Below the pieces are notes generated by a model. The model worked only from the letters and a program-made list of their open reading frames with translations. It had not been told where the DNA came from and did no database searches. This document shows, one piece after another, positions 1 through 5,975 of a DNA stretch of 6,749 nucleotides. Position numbers and translations under genes: made by a program. Position 1 is the first letter of the stretch, and each line of letters starts with the position of its first letter. Origin of the DNA: Streptosporangiaceae bacterium (GTDB lineage: Bacteria; Actinomycetota; Actinomycetes; Streptosporangiales; Streptosporangiaceae); the NCBI GenBank assembly GCA_030040475.1, contig JASHTQ010000393.1, positions 1-6,749 on the forward strand, given 5' to 3'.

Positions 1-411
1 GGAGTAGCTGCGCGCCTTCTTGGCGGGGTCGAGGGCGAACCGCTCGATGAGCGCGTCCTTGCGCTTGGTGTCCCTGCTCTTGGCGGCACTGCCGCCGCGC
101 AGCCTGCCGAGCAGGTCGATGATCTCGCCGCCGGTCAGGCCGGGCCACAGCGTCACGTCGCCCGGCACGTAGGCGAGCCTTTTGTGCAGGGTGGTGGCGT
201 CGCGCCAGGGGTCGCCGCCGAGCAGCGTCACGTCGCCGGCGTCCTTGCGGAGGAGGCCGAGGAGGATGCGGATCGTGGTGGTCTTGCCGGCGCCGTTCGG
301 GCCGAGGAAGGCGTGCACTTCGCCGGCGGCGACGGTCAGGTCGAGGCCGTCGAGCGCCCGGGTGCGGCCGAACGACTTGCGCAGCCCGCGTGCCTCGATC
401 GCGTTCGTCAC
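1..411 (-). CDS. ABC transporter ATP-binding protein, N-terminal part (cut by window edge)
   Basis: This is the nucleotide-binding subunit of an ABC exporter; it hydrolyses ATP on the inner face of the membrane to drive a separate permease. Only codons 1-137 are visible, from GTG 411-409 leftward. The N-terminal beta strands lead into a clear Walker A, GPNGAGKT (residues 37-44). The Q-loop region reads [16 protein letters not shown] (81-96), with Gly at 84 where most ABC proteins have Gln. The window ends at SYS (135-137), just before the expected signature motif. From memory, the YVPGDV..LWP..LTGGE pattern is typical of actinobacterial ATPases paired with ABC-2 permeases of the polyketide-antibiotic (tetronasin TnrB2-like) exporter type; that assignment is inference. 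The gene is divergent from a MarR/GbsR-like regulator with a palindrome between them, suggesting repression by that regulator. There is no good ribosome binding site, and a promoter placed to start transcription at the GTG suggests a leaderless mRNA. Confidence 0.93.
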   Translation of the reverse strand, partial: MTNAIEARGLRKSFGRTRALDGLDLTVAAGEVHAFLGPNGAGKTTTIRILLGLLRKDAGDVTLLGGDPWRDATTLHKRLAYVPGDVTLWPGLTGGEIIDLLGRLRGGSAAKSRDTKRKDALIERFALDPAKKARSYS

Positions 412-417
412 GAGCCT

Positions 418-446
418 AGCGTACACAGGTTTCACTAAATTGTGAA
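418..446 (-). promoter_or_regulatory. Candidate promoter of the ABC ATPase gene (leaderless)
   Basis: On the minus strand, TTCACA (446-441) matches five of six bases of the -35 consensus TTGACA. After 17 bp comes TACGCT (423-418), which has the TAnnnT pattern of an actinobacterial -10 box. Transcription would then start about 7 bases later, at or next to the GTG start at 411. That fits the lack of a Shine-Dalgarno sequence. Its -35 lies inside the 430-447 inverted repeat. This is inference from spacing and consensus only. Confidence 0.4.
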
Positions 447-447
447 A
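430..447. promoter_or_regulatory. Inverted repeat, probable operator of the divergent regulator
   Basis: TTTCAC-TAAATT-GTGAAA is a perfect 6-bp inverted repeat around a 6-bp AT-rich centre, in otherwise very GC-rich DNA. It sits between the divergent ABC ATPase and MarR/GbsR-like genes and overlaps the candidate -35 boxes of both. Size and symmetry fit binding by a winged-helix dimer, so autoregulation plus control of the transporter is the likely role. Binding by this particular regulator is inferred from position. Confidence 0.6.
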
Positions 448-466
448 GTTAAGAAAGCTGTATCCT
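440..466 (+). promoter_or_regulatory. Candidate promoter of the MarR/GbsR-like regulator gene
   Basis: TTGTGA (440-445) is a 4/6 match to the -35 consensus and TATCCT (461-466) a 4/6 match to the -10, with a rather short 15-bp spacer. The transcript would begin near 472-474, just before GGAGG at 475-479. If correct, the GTG at 442 is upstream of the transcript and cannot be the start, which favours GTG 490. The match is modest, so this is a suggestion. Confidence 0.3.
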
Positions 467-489
467 TGGAAGCCGGAGGTGACGCCGCA

Positions 490-597
490 GTGCCCGACGG
501 TTCCGCAGTGCCCGGCGGTTCGGCTGTGCCCGGCGGTTCGGCAGTGCCCGGCGGTTCGGCTGTGCCCGGCGCCTCCGTCGTGCCCGACGGTTCCGGC
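490..597 (+). repeat. Six tandem copies of an 18-bp repeat (VPGGSA-type)
   Basis: Units begin at 490, 508, 526, 544, 562 and 580; the consensus is gtgcccggcggttcggcn. The middle three (508-561) are nearly identical, while the outer ones drift (gacggttcc in units 1 and 6, gcctccgtc in unit 5). Each unit keeps the reading frame and opens with GTG, encoding [12 protein letters not shown] three times, VPGASV and VPDGSG. It is either a flexible N-terminal extension of the regulator or, if translation starts at ATG 622, an untranslated leader. Copy number may vary between strains by slippage. Confidence 0.9.
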
Positions 598-1110
598 GCT
601 AGCGCGGGGTCGCCCGACCCCATGTTCGGCTACATCGAGCGGTTCGCCGCCGTCATGGTCGCCGCCGGGATGCCGGCCATGCCGTCGAGGGTCTTCGTCG
701 CGCTGCTGATCACCGACTCCGGCCGGCTCACCGCCGCGGACCTGGCCGCCGAGCTGCAGATCAGCCCGGCCGCGGTGTCCGGCGCGGTGCGCTACCTGAT
801 CCAGCTCGGCCTGGTGCACAAGGAACGGATGCCGGGCTCCCGCCGTGACTACTACCGGCTGCCCGAGGATGTCTGGCACAACATGCTCAAGCTGCGCGAC
901 CAGGTCATGGTGCGGTGGACCGCGCTGGTCCGCGAGGGGATCGACCTGATCGGCCCGCGGACGCCGGCCGGGCAGCGGCTCGGCGAAACCGCCGCGTTCT
1001 TCGAGTTCGTGTCCAGGGAGCTGCCCGAGGTGCTGGCGCGCTGGGACTCCTACCGGGCGCGGCAGGTGCCGCCGGCTCGCGAGGTGCCGCACGCGCCGCC
1101 CGCCCGATAG
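490..1110 (+). CDS. MarR/GbsR-like winged-helix transcriptional regulator
   Basis: A DNA-binding regulator, probably a repressor of the divergent ABC exporter and of itself. From GTG 490 it has 206 residues. Residues 1-36 are a low-complexity VPGGSA-type repeat. From Met45 (ATG 622) the conserved part begins: a helix ([20 protein letters not shown]), then the helix-turn-helix at about 80-110 ([30 protein letters not shown]), a wing with [13 protein letters not shown] (112-124), and a helical C-terminal dimerisation part (130-190). The tail from 191 is Pro/Ala/Arg-rich. I chose GTG 490 because GGAGG (475-479) lies 10 bases upstream and the candidate promoter would start the mRNA near 473. Alternatives are GTG 442, inside the operator and without a ribosome site, giving 222 residues, and ATG 622, giving 162 residues, closest to the usual family length. 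The family call is firm, the start is not, and the ligand is unknown. Confidence 0.88.
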   Translation: MPDGSAVPGGSAVPGGSAVPGGSAVPGASVVPDGSGASAGSPDPMFGYIERFAAVMVAAGMPAMPSRVFVALLITDSGRLTAADLAAELQISPAAVSGAVRYLIQLGLVHKERMPGSRRDYYRLPEDVWHNMLKLRDQVMVRWTALVREGIDLIGPRTPAGQRLGETAAFFEFVSRELPEVLARWDSYRARQVPPAREVPHAPPAR

Positions 1111-1122
1111 CTCTGCTCGCTC

Positions 1123-1140
1123 CGGGGGGACGACCCCCCG
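1123..1140 (+). terminator. GC-rich hairpin after the regulator gene
   Basis: Seven perfectly paired bases, CGGGGGG (1123-1129) with CCCCCCG (1134-1140), enclose a 4-base ACGA loop, 12 bases after the regulator stop codon. A second CCCCCCG at 1143-1149 could pair with the same G-run instead. There is no T-tract, so this is a weak or non-canonical terminator, or a processing or attenuation structure between the regulator and the LURP-one gene. Actinomycete terminators often lack T-tracts, so a terminator role is plausible but unproven. Confidence 0.4.
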
Positions 1141-1149
1141 AGCCCCCCG

Positions 1150-1155
1150 TAAGAT
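1150..1155 (+). promoter_or_regulatory. Possible -10 box for the LURP-one gene
   Basis: TAAGAT lies 8 bases before ATG 1164, so a transcript could begin at or next to the ATG. No convincing -35 is seen, because the hairpin occupies that position. The gene may instead be read through from the regulator gene; the GGAG at 1158-1161 is only 2 bases from the ATG, too close for a typical ribosome site. Confidence 0.25.
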
Positions 1156-1163
1156 ACGGAGCC

Positions 1164-1661
1164 ATGCGCTATCTCGTGCGAGAGCGGCTTTTCGCCATCA
1201 AGGATGACTTCTGGATCACCGACGAGCAGGGCAACAAGGTCCTGTTCGTCAACGCCAAGATCCTGTCCGTACGCCACGCGCTCGACCTCGAGGACGCCTC
1301 GGGCGCCAAGCTGCTGACGATCAAGCACCGGCTGCTGACCTTCACCGACGCGATGGAGATCGAGCAGGACGGCGCGGTCGTCGCCACCGTGCACAAGGCG
1401 GTGTTCTCGCCGCTGCACCACAGGTCGATCATCGACCTGGCGGGCGGCGGGCGGCTCGAGGCGGTCGGAAACATCTTCGACAAGGACTTCGAGATCCGCG
1501 ACGGCGGGCAGGTGCTCGCCCAGGTGTCCAGGGCGTGGTTCCGGGTCCGCGACACCTACGGCGTGGACGTCGCGCCTGGCGTGGACGACGTGCTGATGAT
1601 CGCCATCGCGATCTGCCTGGACCGGATCCACGCCGAGGAGGAGGAGCACGACCGGCGCTGA
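1164..1661 (+). CDS. LURP-one-related / YxjI-like tubby-fold protein
   Basis: A 165-residue protein of the LURP-one-related family (DUF567, YxjI-like), which adopts a tubby-like beta barrel around a central helix. The molecular function is unknown in bacteria; tubby-fold proteins elsewhere bind membrane phosphoinositides, but that should not be assumed here. Visible family features are the start [21 protein letters not shown], alternating beta strands through the middle, the motif [13 protein letters not shown] (130-142), and a hydrophobic C-terminal helix (143-153, [11 protein letters not shown]) ending in an acidic/basic tail EEEEHDRR. Length is normal and the protein looks complete. No signal peptide is present, so it should be cytoplasmic. 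ATG 1164 begins exactly at the conserved N-terminus. The 53-bp gap after the regulator gene contains a strong hairpin, so co-transcription is uncertain. It converges with the Udh-like gene. Confidence 0.9.
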   Translation: MRYLVRERLFAIKDDFWITDEQGNKVLFVNAKILSVRHALDLEDASGAKLLTIKHRLLTFTDAMEIEQDGAVVATVHKAVFSPLHHRSIIDLAGGGRLEAVGNIFDKDFEIRDGGQVLAQVSRAWFRVRDTYGVDVAPGVDDVLMIAIAICLDRIHAEEEEHDRR

Positions 1662-1670
1662 GGCCGGTTG
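1649..1670. terminator. Possible shared hairpin between convergent genes
   Basis: ACCGGC (1651-1656) pairs with GCCGGT (1663-1668) around a 6-base loop, and an adjacent G.U and C-G pair can extend the stem. It spans the stop codon of the LURP-one gene and reaches the 14-bp gap before the stop of the Udh-like gene on the other strand. Position suits a bidirectional terminator, but no T-tract follows and short GC stems are common at this base composition. Confidence 0.25.
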
Positions 1671-1675
1671 AGCCC

Positions 1676-2482
1676 TTAGCTGTGCGGAACCTCGGCTTCC
1701 GGGAGCGTGAACTCGCCGCCCAGGTAGCGCAGCACCGGGTCGTGCGCCGGGTCCGGCTCGCCGTGCTGGGCGATGATCTCGGCGGCGTAGGCCTCGGCGT
1801 CGTCCCGCGGCCGGTAGCCGAGCGCCTCCGCCTCGGCGAGGGAGACCCAGCCGCCGCGGGTGTTGGCGGACACGCCGAAGATGACGCGGTACCCGGGCGC
1901 GGGCGCGGTCAGGCAGGCCTCGAACAGCCGCCCGGTGTCGTCGGGCGACAGCCAGGTCGACAGCATCCTGACGTTCCGCGGGCGCGGGAAGCAGGACAGG
2001 ATCCGGACGCAGATCACGTCCAGGCCGTGTCTGTAGTGGTACATCGCGGCGAGCGCCTCGACCGCCGCCTTGGACACGCCGTAGTACGTGTCCGGCGCGG
2101 GGAAGGCGTAGTCGGGCACCGGGAAGTCCGCGCGCGGGGTGAAGCCGACCGCGTGGTTGGACGAGGCGAAGATCACCCGCGGCGTCCCGACCCGCCTGGC
2201 CGCCTCGAACGTGACGTAGCCGCCGTTGATGTTCAGTTCCTGGATGCGCGGCCAGGGCGCCTCGCCGGGGATGCCGGCCAGGTGGATGACCGCGTCCGCT
2301 CCCTGGCAGGCCGCCGTCATGGCGTCCATGTCGGTGACCGACGCCTGGATCGCCTCCTCACCGGGCCCGGCGGCCAGCGGCGCGACGTCGAGCAGGCGCA
2401 GCGTCCGGCCCGGCCGGGCCAGCCTCGGCCGCAGCATCGACCCGACGAGGCCGGCCGCTCCGGTGATCACGATGACCGACAC
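1676..2482 (-). CDS. udh: NAD-dependent uronate dehydrogenase-like SDR enzyme
   Basis: An extended short-chain dehydrogenase/reductase of 268 residues, most like uronate dehydrogenase (EC 1.1.1.203), which oxidises D-glucuronate or D-galacturonate to the aldarolactone in the oxidative uronate pathway in the cytoplasm. The Rossmann motif GAAGLVG is at 8-14. Asp32 (LRLLD) is placed to bind the adenosine ribose of NAD+. ASSNH is at 106-110 and the catalytic pair is Tyr134/Lys138 (YGVSK). Ser163 and Arg172 (near CFPRPRNVRMLSTW) align, from memory, with the uronate-binding Ser165 and Arg174 of the Agrobacterium enzyme. Length matches the family (about 265). The start is GTG 2482-2480 with AGGGGAG at 2500-2494, spaced 11 bases, a little long. 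No other uronate-pathway gene is visible nearby, so the true substrate could be another sugar acid. The family is firm and the exact substrate moderately so. Confidence 0.85.
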   Translation of the reverse strand: MSVIVITGAAGLVGSMLRPRLARPGRTLRLLDVAPLAAGPGEEAIQASVTDMDAMTAACQGADAVIHLAGIPGEAPWPRIQELNINGGYVTFEAARRVGTPRVIFASSNHAVGFTPRADFPVPDYAFPAPDTYYGVSKAAVEALAAMYHYRHGLDVICVRILSCFPRPRNVRMLSTWLSPDDTGRLFEACLTAPAPGYRVIFGVSANTRGGWVSLAEAEALGYRPRDDAEAYAAEIIAQHGEPDPAHDPVLRYLGGEFTLPEAEVPHS

Positions 2483-2503
2483 CTGCGTATCAGCTCCCCT
2501 CTT

Positions 2504-2534
2504 GGGTCAAGCGGGGTGACTCCCGCCGGGTCAC
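2504..2534. promoter_or_regulatory. GGGTCA-type repeats in the divergent gap (candidate operator)
   Basis: In the 118-bp gap between the Udh-like gene and the large permease there are three related boxes: GGGTCA (2504-2509), GGTGAC (2515-2520, opposite orientation) and GGGTCAC (2528-2534). GTGAC (2516-2520) and GTCAC (2530-2534) form an inverted repeat with a 9-bp spacer. The boxes lie close upstream of the Udh-like gene's ribosome site, where a regulator could act. No regulator gene is adjacent. Nothing else firm is seen in the gap apart from a T-run at 2562-2567. Confidence 0.3.
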
Positions 2535-2585
2535 AGACCGGTACCAGCTAGCGCACGCACCTTTTTTATCAGCGAATCCGGATCG

Positions 2586-2591
2586 TAGGCT
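2586..2591 (+). promoter_or_regulatory. Possible -10 box for the FtsX-like permease gene
   Basis: TAGGCT fits the TAnnnT -10 pattern and lies 9 bases before ATG 2601, so the transcript would be leaderless or nearly so, in keeping with no visible Shine-Dalgarno sequence there. The region 17 bp upstream (TTTTTA, 2563-2568) is only a weak -35 match. Confidence 0.25.
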
Positions 2592-2600
2592 CGTGTTCTG

Positions 2601-5600
2601 ATGGGCTTTACACGGGGTTCTTTGACGCTGCCGCGGATGAACGCCCACCGCCTGGTGATCATCGCAGCCGCGCTCACCACGGTGGTGGCGGCCGCGCTTG
2701 CCACCGCGCTTGCCACGTTCGGCGGGCAGGCGCTGCCGCGTGCCGTCCGCGGGGACCTGACCAGCGCGAGCGGCACCACGATGGTCATCACCGGCCAGGT
2801 CACCGCCGCCCAGGCCGCCGGGTACAGCGCCACCCTGCCGCGCCAGATCTCCGGGGCGCTCGGCCACGTGGCGTTCGGCTTCTACGGGGCGCTGTGGTCC
2901 GATCCGCTGGGGTTCGTGCCCGGGTCGCTGCCCGCCTCCCCGGCCAGCGCGGGCAACACGCCGATCGCCGAGGCCGCTTCGCTGGGCGGGGTCAGGGCGC
3001 ACGCGACGCTGGTGTCCGGGCACTGGCCGGGCGCCGCGGCCCCCGCCGGGGGGCGGCCGATTCCGGCGGCGCTGCCCGCCACCGCCGCGGCGCTGATGCA
3101 CGTGACCGTCGGCGACGTGCTGCGGCTCAAGGACCGGGTCTCCGGGCGGGTCATCCCGTTCGTCGTGACCGGCCTGTACCGCCCGGCGCAGGTGTCCGGC
3201 GCCGGCGCGTCGTACTGGGGCCTGGACGACGTGCCGCTGTCGGGTTCCGCTACGGCCAGCGGCTTTACCACGTACGGGCCGCTGACCGTGCAGGCGTCGG
3301 CGTTCGCCTCCGGTTCTGGCGGCTCGGGCGGCTCGGGCGGCTCGGGCGGGTCTGGCGGGTCGGGCGGCCCGGGCGGCCCGCTGACCGCGGACGCGGGCTC
3401 GTGGCTGGCCCAGCCGCAGACCGCCAGCATCCCGGCGGGCCAGCTGACCACGGTCGCGGCAAACGTGACCACGCTGCAGCAGACGCTGCAGGACGCGATA
3501 GCGCTGCCCGCCCTGACCCTCACCACCAGCCTGCCCGCGGTGCTGCGCGGGACCGCGAGCGACCTGGACGTGGCGCGATCCCTGCTGGCCATCTGCGCCG
3601 TGCTGCTATTCCTGCTCGCCGCCGCCGCGCTGCTCGCGGTGGCACGGCTGCTTGCCGGGCAGCGGGAGGGCGAGTCCGCGATGCTGACCGCCCGCGGCGC
3701 CACCCGCTGGCAGCTGCTCCGGATGACCACGGCGGAGGCCGTGCCGCTGTGCCTGGTCTCCTCGGCCATCGGCGGCGTGCTCGGCGTGCTTCTCGCGCGG
3801 GGGCTCGCCTCGACCACGTGGTCTTTCGGTGACGCCTGGCCCGCCGCGGCCGGGGTCGCGGTCGGCGCGCTCGTCATCCTGCTCGTGCCCGCGCTGAATA
3901 CGGTCACGCCGGGCACGGCCGGGGTCCGCCGGGGCCGGCAGGCCGCCGTCTCCACCGTCAGCCGGGCCGGCGTGGACCTCGCGCTGATCGCGCTCGCGGT
4001 GCTCGCGGGCTGGCAGCTGCGCGACTACTCGGCGGTGTCGGCCGGCTCGAACGGCAGCTTCGGCGTCGACCCGGTGATCGTGATCGCGCCGGCTCTCGCG
4101 CTGGCCGGCGGAACGGTGGTCGCGCTGCGCCTGCTGCCGGTCGGCGGCAAGGCCGGGGACCGGCTGGCCGCCCGCGGGCGACGGCTGACCGCGGCCATGG
4201 CCAGCTGGCAGATCAGCCGGCAGCCGCTGCGGCAGGGCGGCGCGGCGCTGCTGATCGTGCTGGCCGTGGCGACCGGCACGCTGGCGCTCAGCCAGCGGCA
4301 GAGCTGGACCCGCTCGGATCACGACCAGGCCGCGTTCAGCTCGGGCGCCGACGTGCGGGTGCAGACCAGCCAGCCGCTCACCGCGGCGCAGGCCGGCGCC
4401 CTGGTCCAGACCCCGGGCGTGCTGCACGCCATGCCGGTCGCGACGTTCACCCAGCCGACCAACGGCTCCCAGACCCTGGCTATCGACGCCGGCCAGGCGG
4501 CGGCCGTGACGCTGCTGCGGGCCGACCAGTCGCCGCTCCCCGCGGCCAGCCTGTTCGCCAAGATCGCTCCGTCCGGACCCACCGCCGGCCTGATCCTGCC
4601 AGGGCCGCTCGCTTCGGTCCGGCTCACCGCGAGCCTCGGCCCCGCGTCCCTCGGGCTGGCCCCCGCCACGGTCGCGCTCACCGTGGCCGACGCCGACGGG
4701 AACGTCTACCAGCTCTACGCGGGCACGCTGCCCGCCGACGGCCAGCCGCACACGCTGACCGCCAGCCTCAGCGGCGGCTCCGGCAGCTCCGGCAAGGCCA
4801 TCTACCCGCTGCGGCTGACCTCGATCCAGCTGAGCTACACGATGCCCGCGCGGCGCGGTCTGGCTCCCGCGGTGCTGACCGTGGCCGGGGTGACCGGATC
4901 CGCTCAGCTGCCCGGGGCGGACCTGCGCGGCTGGGCGCCTCTGGCCTTCTCCCCCGAGCTGTCCGGCGTCCGGGAGACGTCGGGCACGTCCGGCCCGTCG
5001 GGCGCGCCCGCGGTCTCGTCGAGGACCGTCACCGGCCAGGGGGCGCTGGCCGTGACGTTCCAGCCCGGCTACGGCCTGGCCGTCAACATCGGCGCGCCGC
5101 CGTCCTCGATCGACGCCCAGCTGACCCTGGCGCCCGTTACCACCGCGGCCGTCCTGCCCGGCATCGCCACCCGGAACTTCCTGAACGCGACGAGCACCGG
5201 CGTCGGGTCGCTGGTGCACACCGACATCAACGGCGCGATCTTCAGCGTGAAGATCGTCGCAGCCGTGTCCACGTTCCCCACCGTGTCCGCGGGTTCCGGC
5301 GGCCTGATAGTGGACCTCGGCACCGTCCAGAGCCTGCTGACCAGCAACTCGCTGCAGCCGGCGGCGGCGACGCAGTGGTGGCTGGCGACCGCCTCGGGCT
5401 CGGTGCCGCCGGGACTGGTCGCAGGCGCAGGCGCAGGCGCGGGCGCCGCCGCCGGCGGCGGCAGCAGCAGCAGCGGTGGCTTGCCGACTGGCTCGGCAGT
5501 GACCAGTGAGGCCAGCGTGGCGGCCGGGCTGCTGGACAACCCGCTGTCGACCGTCCCGCAGCAGGCGCTGCTCGCGGTCGCGCTGGCCGCGGCGGTGCTC

Positions 5601-5975
5601 GCGATCACCGGCTTCTGCGTCAGCATCGCGGCCGGCGTCCGGCAGCGCCGGGCGGAGAACGCCCTGCTCGCCGCGCTCGGCGTGCCGCCGCGCTCGGCGG
5701 CCTGGCAGCTGTGCCTGGAAAAGCTCATGCTGAGCCTGCCGTCGGCGGTGGCCGGCCTGATACTCGGTGCCGTGCTCGCCGAGCTGCTCGTCCCCGCGAT
5801 CACCCTGACCTCGTCGGCAACCACGCCGGTGCCGCCGGTGCTCATCGAGTTCGGCTGGGCGGTGATCCTCCCGCTGGCCGTGGCCGTCGCCGTGCTGCCG
5901 GTGCTGGCAGCGGCCCTCACCGTCGCGCGGCGCCCCGATGCTGCCGCCGAACTACGCGCGGCGGAGGCGGCATGA
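2601..5975 (+). CDS. Large FtsX/MacB-type ABC transporter permease
   Basis: A 1124-residue membrane subunit of a type VII (MacB/LolCE-like) ABC system; such permeases couple cytoplasmic ATP hydrolysis to movements outside the membrane rather than to bulk transport across it. Ten hydrophobic segments are seen at about 17-40, 325-349, 380-400, 412-432, 456-470, 491-511, 547-564, 985-1010, 1042-1065 and 1085-1108. The layout is TM1, extracytoplasmic domain 1 (41-324), six TMs, domain 2 (565-984), three TMs. Each TM cluster contains the cytoplasmic FtsX signature helix region (REGESAMLTARGATRWQL, 356-372; RQRRAENALLAALGVPPRS, 1014-1031). Domain 1 carries a Gly/Gly/Ser linker (238-260) and domain 2 an Ala/Gly/Ser run (941-960). 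Residues 690-765 read like a beta-sandwich. Start ATG 2601 lacks a ribosome site; ATG 2637 (Met13) is an alternative just before TM1. A related permease follows immediately. Substrate unknown; no ATPase partner is seen in the window. Confidence 0.92.
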   Translation: MGFTRGSLTLPRMNAHRLVIIAAALTTVVAAALATALATFGGQALPRAVRGDLTSASGTTMVITGQVTAAQAAGYSATLPRQISGALGHVAFGFYGALWSDPLGFVPGSLPASPASAGNTPIAEAASLGGVRAHATLVSGHWPGAAAPAGGRPIPAALPATAAALMHVTVGDVLRLKDRVSGRVIPFVVTGLYRPAQVSGAGASYWGLDDVPLSGSATASGFTTYGPLTVQASAFASGSGGSGGSGGSGGSGGSGGPGGPLTADAGSWLAQPQTASIPAGQLTTVAANVTTLQQTLQDAIALPALTLTTSLPAVLRGTASDLDVARSLLAICAVLLFLLAAAALLAVARLLAGQREGESAMLTARGATRWQLLRMTTAEAVPLCLVSSAIGGVLGVLLARGLASTTWSFGDAWPAAAGVAVGALVILLVPALNTVTPGTAGVRRGRQAAVSTVSRAGVDLALIALAVLAGWQLRDYSAVSAGSNGSFGVDPVIVIAPALALAGGTVVALRLLPVGGKAGDRLAARGRRLTAAMASWQISRQPLRQGGAALLIVLAVATGTLALSQRQSWTRSDHDQAAFSSGADVRVQTSQPLTAAQAGALVQTPGVLHAMPVATFTQPTNGSQTLAIDAGQAAAVTLLRADQSPLPAASLFAKIAPSGPTAGLILPGPLASVRLTASLGPASLGLAPATVALTVADADGNVYQLYAGTLPADGQPHTLTASLSGGSGSSGKAIYPLRLTSIQLSYTMPARRGLAPAVLTVAGVTGSAQLPGADLRGWAPLAFSPELSGVRETSGTSGPSGAPAVSSRTVTGQGALAVTFQPGYGLAVNIGAPPSSIDAQLTLAPVTTAAVLPGIATRNFLNATSTGVGSLVHTDINGAIFSVKIVAAVSTFPTVSAGSGGLIVDLGTVQSLLTSNSLQPAAATQWWLATASGSVPPGLVAGAGAGAGAAAGGGSSSSGGLPTGSAVTSEASVAAGLLDNPLSTVPQQALLAVALAAAVLAITGFCVSIAAGVRQRRAENALLAALGVPPRSAAWQLCLEKLMLSLPSAVAGLILGAVLAELLVPAITLTSSATTPVPPVLIEFGWAVILPLAVAVAVLPVLAAALTVARRPDAAAELRAAEAA
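3312..3380 (+). repeat. 9-bp tandem repeat encoding a (Gly-Gly-Ser)n linker
   Basis: About seven units of the type ggctcgggc encode GSGGSGGSGG and its continuation (residues 238-260), the last two with Pro in place of Ser. It lies in extracytoplasmic domain 1 of the permease, after the conserved TGLYRPAQ-to-YWGLDD part. Such DNA is prone to slippage in steps of three codons, which would lengthen or shorten the linker without breaking the frame. Confidence 0.9.
5421..5480 (+). repeat. Ala-Gly and Gly/Ser low-complexity run
   Basis: Short repeats gcaggc followed by gcc/ggc and agc runs encode AGAGAGAGAA, then AGGGSSSSGG (residues 941-960). The run links the second extracytoplasmic domain to the last three membrane segments of the permease. 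It is probably a flexible tether. Confidence 0.8.

Noticed and set aside
490..597. The repeat array as a possible CRISPR
   Set aside because: Units are directly adjacent 18-bp copies with no spacers and they keep the reading frame.
606..621. Perfect 7-bp inverted repeat GGGGTCG-CC-CGACCCC directly before ATG 622
   Set aside because: The 2-base centre is too small for a full hairpin and the stretch is probably coding (GSPDP); such GC palindromes arise easily here. It would matter only if ATG 622 proves to be the start.
1535..2551. A 338-codon plus-strand open frame over the Udh-like gene
   Set aside because: The opposite strand encodes a well-recognised SDR enzyme with all key motifs; this frame gives only Arg/Gly/Val-rich low-complexity sequence.
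2562..2567. T6 run as a rho-independent terminator
   Set aside because: No GC-rich stem lies directly before it on the plus strand, and it lies upstream of divergent genes where no transcript needs to end.
2882..3955. A 357-codon minus-strand open frame over the first permease domain
   Set aside because: Its Ser/Pro/Ala-rich translation has no domain features and mirrors the permease codons.
3606..5219. A 537-codon open frame on the minus strand inside the large permease
   Set aside because: It is antisense to a clear membrane protein, its product is a Gly/Arg/Gln-rich string with no recognisable domain, and long false frames are expected at this GC content.
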